The position numbers and the translations under genes were made by a program. 5,113 nucleotides of DNA, taken from the NCBI GenBank assembly GCA_036260075.1, contig DATAAM010000062.1, positions 1 to 5,113 of the forward strand, given 5' to 3'. The first letter of the stretch is position 1, and every line of letters starts with the position of its first letter. Positions 1-5,113 of this stretch are shown here, piece by piece. The notes beneath the pieces are model-generated. The model was not told where the DNA came from, made no database searches, and was given only the letters and a program-made list of their open reading frames with translations. The stretch comes from DATAAM01 sp036260075. GTDB lineage: Bacteria; Actinomycetota; Acidimicrobiia; Acidimicrobiales; JAHWLA01.

Positions 1-1101
1 CAGGTGAAGGAGGCCACGCGGGCGGGCACCGGGTGCGGCGGTTGCGTCCCCCTCGTCACCGAGCTGCTGAAGGACGCGCTGCGAACCGCCGGCGTCGAGG
101 TGGCCGACCACTTGTGCGAGCACTTCGCCTACTCGCGGCAGGAGCTGTTCGACATCGTGCGGGTGCACCGCATCACATCGTTCTCCGAGCTGTTGGCGGC
201 GCACGGCACGGGGCGGGGCTGCGAGGTCTGCAAGCCCGCGGTGGCCTCGATGCTCGCCTCGCTGGGCAACGGCTACATCCTCGACGGGGAGCAGGCCGCC
301 CTCCAGGACACCAACGACCACTTCCTCGCCAACCTCCAACGTGACGGCACGTACTCGGTCGTGCCCCGGGTGCCGGGCGGCGAGATCACGCCCGACCAGC
401 TGATCGTCATCGGGGAGGTGGCCAAGGAGTTCGGCCTCTACACGAAGATCACGGGCGGCCAGCGCATCGACCTCTTCGGCGCCCGGGTGGACCAGCTCCC
501 GGCCATCTGGCGGCGGCTGGTCGACGCGGGGATGGAATCGGGGCACGCCTACGGCAAGGCCCTCCGCACGGTGAAGTCGTGCGTGGGCCAGGCGTGGTGT
601 CGCTACGGCGTACAGGACTCGACGAGCCTGGCCGTCGAGCTGGAGCTGCGCTACCGAGGGCTGCGGGCGCCGCACAAGATCAAGTCGGCGGTGTCGGGCT
701 GCGCCCGCGAGTGCGCCGAGGCCCAGGGCAAGGACTTCGGCGTCATCGCCACCGAGCGAGGGTGGAACCTCTACGTGTGCGGCAACGGCGGCATGAAGCC
801 GAAGCACGCCGTGCTGCTGGCCGAGGACCTCGACACGGAGACGCTGGTCCGCTACATCGACCGCTTCCTGATGTTCTACATCCGGACCGCCGACCGGCTG
901 GAGCGCACGGCCACGTGGTTCGACAAGCTCGACGGCGGCATCGACTACCTGCGCCGGGTCGTCGTGGACGACGCCCTCGGCATCTGCGCCGAGCTGGAGG
1001 CGGACATGGCCCACCACGTGGCGACCTACGAGTGCGAGTGGAAGGCCACGCTCGAGGACCCCGTGCGGCTCGGGCGCTTCCGGAGGTTCGTGAACGCATG
1101 A
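1..1101 (+). CDS. nirB: Nitrite reductase [NAD(P)H] large subunit, C-terminal part (5' end outside window)
   Basis: This is the catalytic subunit of cytoplasmic assimilatory nitrite reductase, which reduces nitrite to ammonium with NAD(P)H. The visible 366 residues are open from base 1, so the N-terminal FAD/NADH part is outside. Counting from the codon at base 1, they begin inside a BFD-like [2Fe-2S] domain (AGTGCGGC, Cys12 and Cys15). A second BFD-like unit follows, with Cys39 and the pair Cys74/Cys77 (CEVC). A nitrite/sulfite reductase ferredoxin-like half-domain spans about 108-175. The siroheme/[4Fe-4S] domain spans about 183-320, with ligand motifs C-x5-C (Cys194, Cys200) and C-x3-C (Cys234, Cys238), so the catalytic centre looks intact. 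The end RFRRFVN is typical of NirB. A GTG at base 4 is only an internal valine. The stop overlaps the nirD start (ATGA), implying translational coupling. Identification is firm; only completeness is unknown. Confidence 0.95.
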   Translation, partial: QVKEATRAGTGCGGCVPLVTELLKDALRTAGVEVADHLCEHFAYSRQELFDIVRVHRITSFSELLAAHGTGRGCEVCKPAVASMLASLGNGYILDGEQAALQDTNDHFLANLQRDGTYSVVPRVPGGEITPDQLIVIGEVAKEFGLYTKITGGQRIDLFGARVDQLPAIWRRLVDAGMESGHAYGKALRTVKSCVGQAWCRYGVQDSTSLAVELELRYRGLRAPHKIKSAVSGCARECAEAQGKDFGVIATERGWNLYVCGNGGMKPKHAVLLAEDLDTETLVRYIDRFLMFYIRTADRLERTATWFDKLDGGIDYLRRVVVDDALGICAELEADMAHHVATYECEWKATLEDPVRLGRFRRFVNA

Positions 1102-1427
1102 GGTGGGTCGACGTGTGCGGCTTCGACGAGCTGCTCCCCGACCGGGGCGTGTGCGCGCTGGTCGACGGCGAGGAGGTCGCGGTCTTCCGCGTCTCGCCCG
1201 ACGACGAGCTGTACGCCCTGTCGGACCGCGACCCGTTCAGCCAGGTCAGTGTGCTGTCGCGAGGGATCGTCGGCTCGAAGGCGGACGTCCCGAAGGTGGC
1301 GTCGCCCATGTACAAGCAGTCGTTCGACCTGCGCACGGGCCGGTGCCTCGACGACCCCACGGTGGTGGTTCCCACCTTCCCCGTCCGCGCCGTCGGAGGA
1401 CGCGTGCAGGTCGCGCTGCCGTGCTAG
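1098..1427 (+). CDS. nirD: Nitrite reductase [NAD(P)H] small subunit
   Basis: NirD is the small partner of NirB in the cytoplasmic NADH-nitrite reductase. The protein is 109 residues, the usual NirD length, and has a Rieske-like fold. Family features visible are the SDRDPFS segment with the following VLSRGIVG (about 52-59), and ASPMYKQSFDLRTGRCLDDP (about 68-87). The Cys-x-His and Cys-x2-His ligands of true Rieske proteins are absent; the matching places read RDP and MYKQ. It therefore should not carry a [2Fe-2S] cluster, as is known for NirD. The start ATG at 1098 overlaps the nirB stop and has a good GGAGG Shine-Dalgarno at 1082-1086. Its stop overlaps the GTG start of the next gene by 7 nt, so these genes almost certainly form one transcript. 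Confidence 0.93.
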   Translation: MRWVDVCGFDELLPDRGVCALVDGEEVAVFRVSPDDELYALSDRDPFSQVSVLSRGIVGSKADVPKVASPMYKQSFDLRTGRCLDDPTVVVPTFPVRAVGGRVQVALPC

Positions 1428-2749
1428 CCGAGCGCCACCTCATCCCGCTCACCGCGCCGCTGCCGGGCGAGCAGTACGCGTTCGAGATCGACCTCGACGC
1501 GTGCACGGGGTGCAAGGCGTGCGTGACCGCGTGCCACAGCCTCAACGGCCTCGACGACGACGAGTCGTGGCGGTCGGTCGGGCTGCTGGTGGGCGGCTCG
1601 TTCTCGGCCCCCAAGCTGCAGACGGTCACGACCGCCTGCCATCACTGCGTGGAGCCCGCCTGCCTGGCCGGTTGCCCGGTGGACGCCTACGAGAAGGACC
1701 CGGTCACCGGCATCGTCAGCCATCTCGACGACCAGTGCATCGGCTGCGGGTACTGCACCCTCACCTGTCCCTACGAAGTGCCCCGCTTCAACCCGACCCG
1801 TGGAATCGTCCGCAAGTGCGACATGTGCCGCGGCCGGCTGGCCGAAGGAGAGGCGCCCGCCTGCGCGCAGGCCTGTCCCAACGAGGCGATCCGCATCACG
1901 CTGGTCGAGACCGCCGTGGCCGTCGAGCGTGCCGCGGGCACGACGCTGGTGCCCGGCGCCCCGCCGTCGAGCGTCACCGTGCCCACGACGGTGTACCGCA
2001 GCGAACGCGGCCTCGACCCCGACATGCGGGCGGCCGATCACTTCTCCCTGCGGCCGGCCCAAGCCCACCCCCCGCTCGCCGTGATGCTCGTGCTCACGCA
2101 ACTGGCGGTGGGCGCCGTCCTCGTGGCCGACGGCCGGTGGCTGGCGCCCGCGTCGGCCGTCGTCGCCATGGCTGCCAGCGTGCTGCACCTCGGCCGCCCG
2201 CGGTACTGCTTCCGGGCCGTGCTCGGCGTGCGCCACTCGTGGCTGAGCCGGGAGATCCTGGCCTTCGGCGCCTTCGCCGCCTTGGCGGCGGTCCCGGTGG
2301 CGCCGGGACTGACGGCGGTGGCGGGCGTCGCCGGCGTGGCGTGCTCCGTCATGGTGTACGCCGTCACGCAGCGGACGTGGTGGCGGCTGCGCGCGACCGC
2401 CTACCGCTTCGGCGCCACCACGCTCCTGTGCGGGTTGGCGGTGGCGCTGGCCGTCTCGCCGTCGGTGTCGCTCGCCCTCATGCTGGCCGGCGTCGTCGTC
2501 ACCAAGTTGGGCTGGGAAGCGACGGTGTTCGTGCACCACGACGGCGACCTGCACCGCACAGCGGTCCTCCTGCGTCGCGACCTGGCCACGCCCACCGCCT
2601 GGCGCTTCGTCCTCGGCGGCCTGGGCGCGGCGCTCGCGTTCGTACTGCCCGCCGTTGCCCTCGTCGCCTTGGTGGCAGGGGAGCTGCTCGAGCGCACGCT
2701 GTTCTTCCGGGCCGTCACCGCCCCCCGCATGCCCGGCAACCTCTCGTGA
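1421..2749 (+). CDS. Fused DmsB-type 4x[4Fe-4S] ferredoxin and DmsC-type membrane anchor, putative electron donor to the nitrate reductase
   Basis: This 442-residue protein joins an electron-transfer subunit to a quinol-binding membrane anchor. Residues 18-160 carry 16 cysteines in four groups, as in DmsB: C28/31/34/38, C73/76/81/85, C106/109/112/116 and C133/136/148/152. A linker (about 161-215) includes a PTTVY segment like DmsB C-termini. The rest is hydrophobic, with seven or eight membrane segments (about 217-236, 241-258, 279-295, 298-317, 331-347, 349-364, and 396-424, which may be one or two). It has DmsC signatures: LHLGRP with His256, aligned to the quinol-site His65 of E. coli DmsC; SWLSREI (273-279); and AGELLERTLFF (419-429). 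The start is GTG 1421, because no other ATG/GTG/TTG lies in frame between it and the first cysteines and none lies just upstream; its Shine-Dalgarno is weak (AGG, 1408-1410). Its position before the molybdoenzyme suggests it passes quinol electrons to that enzyme. The family is clear; the partner and direction are inferred. Confidence 0.88.
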   Translation: MLAERHLIPLTAPLPGEQYAFEIDLDACTGCKACVTACHSLNGLDDDESWRSVGLLVGGSFSAPKLQTVTTACHHCVEPACLAGCPVDAYEKDPVTGIVSHLDDQCIGCGYCTLTCPYEVPRFNPTRGIVRKCDMCRGRLAEGEAPACAQACPNEAIRITLVETAVAVERAAGTTLVPGAPPSSVTVPTTVYRSERGLDPDMRAADHFSLRPAQAHPPLAVMLVLTQLAVGAVLVADGRWLAPASAVVAMAASVLHLGRPRYCFRAVLGVRHSWLSREILAFGAFAALAAVPVAPGLTAVAGVAGVACSVMVYAVTQRTWWRLRATAYRFGATTLLCGLAVALAVSPSVSLALMLAGVVVTKLGWEATVFVHHDGDLHRTAVLLRRDLATPTAWRFVLGGLGAALAFVLPAVALVALVAGELLERTLFFRAVTAPRMPGNLS

Positions 2750-2765
2750 TCGACCCGCCTCCCTC

Positions 2766-2816
2766 CGTTCTGGGCACGGTTTCCCGTGCTATCCGCGGAA
2801 AAGGGTGCCCAGAATG
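2766..2816 (+). promoter_or_regulatory. Long inverted repeat spanning the nitrate reductase start codon (candidate translational control hairpin)
   Basis: TTCTGGGCAC at 2768-2777 is the exact reverse complement of GTGCCCAGAA at 2805-2814. In RNA the stem extends by a G-U pair (2767/2815) and a C-G pair (2766/2816), giving 12 pairs that enclose the whole AUG at 2814-2816. The 27-nt loop (2778-2804) leaves most of the purine-rich Shine-Dalgarno region (about 2797-2805) unpaired and includes the palindrome TCCGCGGA (2792-2799). It lies in the only sizeable gap of the operon, 16 nt after the upstream stop. The pairing is seen directly; a regulatory role is inferred. It could instead be a protein-binding site in DNA, or chance. 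Confidence 0.45.
2773..2790 (+). promoter_or_regulatory. Short hairpin competing with the start-codon hairpin
   Basis: GCACGG (2774-2779) and CCGTGC (2784-2789) form a 6-bp stem with a four-base TTTC loop; a G-U pair (2773/2790) can add a seventh. Bases 2773-2777 are also the left arm of the longer inverted repeat, so the two structures cannot form together. Forming this one would free the reductase start codon. No run of T follows, so it does not look like an intrinsic terminator. A function is inferred only. Confidence 0.35.
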
Positions 2817-5024
2817 AGCCTGCTGCGGCGGCGCGACGGCGTGCTGACGCAGGAGCTGGCTCGGCGGCCCGGCGAGTTCGGCCTCGGGCAGGTGCCCGCC
2901 CGCCTGGCGCCCGACACCGTGGCCTCGTCCGTCTGCGGCTTCTGCTCGACGGGCTGCTCGCTCGACGTGCACCTGCGGGACGGCAAGGCGGTCAACCTCA
3001 CGCCCACGGTCGACTACCCGGTCAACCTGGGCATGGCGTGCCCCAAGGGGTGGGAGGCCCTCACTCCCCTCGGTGCTCCCGACCGGGCCACCACACCGTT
3101 GCGGCGCGACGGCCGCGGCCGCATGGAAGCAGTCGACTGGCCCACGGCGGCGGCCACGTTCGTGGAGCGGGTGCGGGCCGTGCAGGCGCGGCACGGCGCC
3201 GACGCCATGGCCTTCCTCGGCACCGGCCAGATCCCCACCGAGGAGCTGGCGCTGTTCGGCGCCTTGGCGAAGTTCGGCATGGGGATGGTGCACGGCGACG
3301 GCAACACCCGGCAGTGCATGGCGACGAGCGTGGTGGCGTACAAGGAGTCGTTCGGGTTCGACGCGCCGCCGTACACCTACGCCGACTTCGAGGCGTCCGA
3401 CGTGCTCGTGCTGTGGGGCTCGAACCTGTGCGTGGCCCACCCGGTCATGTGGCAGCGCGTGTGCCGCAACCCGAACCGTCCGGAGATCGTCGTCGTCGAC
3501 CCGCGTCGCACCGAAACCGCCATGGCCGCGACGCAGCACCACGCCCTGCAGCCGAAGTCCGACCTCGTGCTCCTCTACGGCCTGGCCCACATCCTCGTCG
3601 CCCGAGGATGGGTCGACCAGGAGTACGTCGCCGCCCACACCACCGGCTTCGAGGCCTTCGCCGAGCACGTGCGGCCGTTCACCCCCGAGCGGGTGGCCCA
3701 CGCCACCGGGCTCGCCGTCGCGGAGGTCGAGCGGTTCGCCGAGACCGTCCACGGCGGGGAGCGGGTGTCGTTCTGGTGGACGATGGGCGTCAACCAGAGC
3801 CACGAAGGAGTGCGGACGGCGCAGGCCATCGTGAACCTGGCTCTGATGACCGGGAACATCGGCCGTCCCGGAACCGGCGCCAACTCGATCACGGGCCAGT
3901 GCAACGCCATGGGGTCGCGGCTGTTCGCCAACACCACCAACCTGTTCGGCGGGCGGGCCTTCACCGACCCCGCCCATCGGGCCGAATTGGCCGACATCCT
4001 CGGCATCGACGTGGCCCGCGTCCCCGACCGCAACAGCCTGGCCTACGACCAGATCGTCGAAGGTGTCCTCAAGGGGACGATCAAGGGGCTGTGGGTCGTC
4101 GCCACCAACTCGGCCCACTCGTGGGTCAACCAGTCGCACCTGCACGACGTGCTCGACCGGCTCGAGCTGCTCGTGGTGCAGGACATGTACATGACCACCG
4201 AGACGGCCCAGCGGGCCGACCTCGTGCTGCCCGCCGCGGGCTGGGGCGAGAAGCACGGCACCTTCGTCAACTCGGAGCGGCGCATCGGCGTGGTCGTGCC
4301 GGTGGCCCAGCCGCCCGGCCTGGCCAAGCCCGACTTCGAGATCTTCCGGCTGCTGGCCGAGGCGTGGGGGTGTGCCGACCTGTTCGAGGAGTGGCGCACG
4401 CCGGAGGATGTGTTCCGCATCCTCGCCCGGCTGTCGAAGGGCCGTCCGTGCGACATGTCCGGCATCACCGGCTACGACATGCTGCGGGAGCACGGCGGCA
4501 TCCAGTGGCCGTTTCCCGCGGGCATGCCCTTGCCCGCCGAGCGTGAGCGGCGGCTGTTCGAGGACGGCCGCTACTTCCACCCCGACGGCCGGGCCCGCTT
4601 CTGCTTCGAGGACCCCCGCCCGGTACGGGAGCCCACGACCGGGCGCTTCCCGCTGGTGCTCCTGACCGGCCGGGGGAGTGCGGCCGAATGGCACACGCGC
4701 ACGCGCACGGGGAAGTCGGCGCTGCTGCGCTCGCTTGCCCCGGCCGAGCTGTACGTGGAGGTTTCCCCCAAGGACGCCGCCGCCCGCGGCATCCGTCCCG
4801 GCGACCGGGTGGAGGTGGCGTCGGTGCGTGGTTCTGTTGCGGCCCGGGCGTTCGTGACGCCGACCGTGGCCCCCGGCCAGGTGTTCATGCCGATGCACGA
4901 CAACCGGGTCAACCGGCTCACCGGCTCGTCGTTCGACCCGTACTCGCGCCAGCCGTCGTACAAGCACTGCGCCGTGGAGGTGAGCGCCTGCTACAACCGC
5001 GGCGATGGCAAACGGAGCGCGTGA
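2814..5024 (+). CDS. nasA: Assimilatory nitrate reductase catalytic subunit (molybdopterin bis-PGD oxidoreductase)
   Basis: This 736-residue molybdoenzyme most likely reduces nitrate to nitrite in the cytoplasm. The N-terminal [4Fe-4S] domain has C41-x2-C44-x3-C48 and C76 in CPKG. GDGNTRQCMATSVVAYKESFG follows, and Cys168 is the expected molybdenum ligand, as in NarB/NapA-type enzymes. Later marks are VVDPRRTET (227-235), GVNQSHEGV, TGQCNAMGSRLF, TFVNSERRI (483-491) and WHTRTRTG (626-633). The C-terminal dinucleotide-binding domain covers about 612-728 and ends with MPMH (692-695), VNRLT and DPYSRQPSYK. There is no Tat signal: the early RRR is not followed by a hydrophobic stretch. There is also no C-terminal BFD domain as in longer NasA proteins; the length resembles cyanobacterial NarB. 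ATG 2814 is preferred, with AAAGGG about 8 nt upstream; an in-frame GTG at 2805 lacks spacing. The nirBD neighbours support nitrate as substrate. The symbol is by role; nasC or narB are also used. Confidence 0.88.
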   Translation: MSLLRRRDGVLTQELARRPGEFGLGQVPARLAPDTVASSVCGFCSTGCSLDVHLRDGKAVNLTPTVDYPVNLGMACPKGWEALTPLGAPDRATTPLRRDGRGRMEAVDWPTAAATFVERVRAVQARHGADAMAFLGTGQIPTEELALFGALAKFGMGMVHGDGNTRQCMATSVVAYKESFGFDAPPYTYADFEASDVLVLWGSNLCVAHPVMWQRVCRNPNRPEIVVVDPRRTETAMAATQHHALQPKSDLVLLYGLAHILVARGWVDQEYVAAHTTGFEAFAEHVRPFTPERVAHATGLAVAEVERFAETVHGGERVSFWWTMGVNQSHEGVRTAQAIVNLALMTGNIGRPGTGANSITGQCNAMGSRLFANTTNLFGGRAFTDPAHRAELADILGIDVARVPDRNSLAYDQIVEGVLKGTIKGLWVVATNSAHSWVNQSHLHDVLDRLELLVVQDMYMTTETAQRADLVLPAAGWGEKHGTFVNSERRIGVVVPVAQPPGLAKPDFEIFRLLAEAWGCADLFEEWRTPEDVFRILARLSKGRPCDMSGITGYDMLREHGGIQWPFPAGMPLPAERERRLFEDGRYFHPDGRARFCFEDPRPVREPTTGRFPLVLLTGRGSAAEWHTRTRTGKSALLRSLAPAELYVEVSPKDAAARGIRPGDRVEVASVRGSVAARAFVTPTVAPGQVFMPMHDNRVNRLTGSSFDPYSRQPSYKHCAVEVSACYNRGDGKRSA

Positions 5025-5113
5025 GCGCATCCTCGAGGCGACGTACGCCTGCGTCGCCCGCTACGGGCTGGCCAAGACGGCCGTCGAGGATGTCGCTCGC
5101 GAAGCCCGCCTGT
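5005..5113 (+). CDS. TetR-family transcriptional regulator, N-terminal fragment (3' end outside window)
   Basis: Only 36 residues are visible. They fit the start of a TetR-type DNA-binding domain: RERILEATYACVARYGLAKT followed by AVEDVAREARL, that is, helix 1, the conserved small-residue/YG turn, and the entry to the helix-turn-helix. The start is well determined: the frame has a TGA at 4981-4983 and no ATG, GTG, TTG or CTG before ATG 5005. It overlaps the end of the nitrate reductase gene by 20 nt, so translational coupling and co-expression with the nitrate genes are likely. No strong Shine-Dalgarno is seen. The ligand-binding domain is outside the window, so its ligand and targets cannot be told. 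It may control this operon or only ride on its transcript. Confidence 0.8.
   Translation, partial: MANGARERILEATYACVARYGLAKTAVEDVAREARL

Noticed and set aside
1395..1400. GGAGGA as the ribosome binding site of the DmsBC fusion
   Set aside because: It lies 20 nt before GTG 1421, too far, and no start codon in that frame lies at a proper distance. Translational coupling to nirD and a weak AGG at 1408-1410 are more likely.
1098..1427. Rieske ferredoxin with a [2Fe-2S] cluster
   Set aside because: The Cys-His ligand pairs are missing at both expected places, as in NirD proteins.
1424..2554. A 376-codon open frame on the - strand opposite the DmsBC fusion
   Set aside because: Same shadow effect; the translation is a repetitive His/Arg/Gly-rich string without domain marks.
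2773..2804. Intrinsic terminator between the DmsBC fusion and the nitrate reductase gene
   Set aside because: The short hairpin is only 6-7 bp and is followed by TATCCGCGG rather than a run of T; the genes on both sides belong to one pathway.
2805..2807. In-frame GTG as an alternative start of the nitrate reductase gene
   Set aside because: The purine-rich Shine-Dalgarno region ends directly against it, leaving no spacing, while ATG 2814 has about 8 nt. It would add only three residues.
2826..2837. Twin-arginine signal at the start of the nitrate reductase (RRRDG)
   Set aside because: No hydrophobic stretch follows the arginines and the [4Fe-4S] cysteines begin at residue 41; the Tat consensus is not met.
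4692..4709. Short tandem CACGCG-like repeat
   Set aside because: It encodes the conserved HTRTRT stretch of the reductase and is explained by codon choice.
2715..5030. A 771-codon open frame on the - strand opposite the nitrate reductase gene
   Set aside because: It is a shadow of strong G/C third-position bias in the + strand gene. The translation is low-complexity, rich in Arg, Gly, His and Val, with no recognisable domain, while the + strand gene has clear catalytic motifs.

Overview
The window is GC-rich (close to 70% by eye), has tightly packed genes all on the + strand, and shows strong G/C third-position bias. This suggests a high-GC actinobacterium. A lineage such as Acidimicrobiia is possible, but the sequence alone does not fix it. 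No RNA genes, mobile elements, CRISPR arrays or origins were seen.

The layout is one operon for assimilatory reduction of nitrate to ammonium. It runs from the 3' part of nirB (NADH-dependent nitrite reductase large subunit; 5' end outside the window), to nirD (small subunit, ATGA overlap), then a fused DmsB/DmsC-type protein (four [4Fe-4S] clusters plus a membrane anchor, 7-nt overlap with nirD). After a 64-nt gap comes a molybdopterin (bis-PGD) nitrate reductase catalytic subunit, and last a TetR-type regulator whose first codons overlap the reductase gene by 20 nt and which runs off the 3' end.

The inferred pathway is as follows. The molybdoenzyme reduces nitrate to nitrite, and NirBD reduces nitrite to ammonium with NADH. 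The unusual part is the electron supply for the first step. Instead of an obvious soluble ferredoxin or a flavoprotein diaphorase, the neighbour is a DMSO-reductase-like iron-sulfur/anchor fusion that would draw electrons from membrane quinol. The catalytic subunit has no Tat signal, and the arginine-rich loops of the anchor lie on the same side as its iron-sulfur domain. Both points favour a complex facing the cytoplasm.

The only sizeable non-coding gap (2750-2813) holds a perfect 10-bp inverted repeat, extendable to 12 bp, that would bury the start codon of the nitrate reductase. It competes with a smaller hairpin that uses part of the same strand. This is a candidate RNA switch and the least explained signal in the window.
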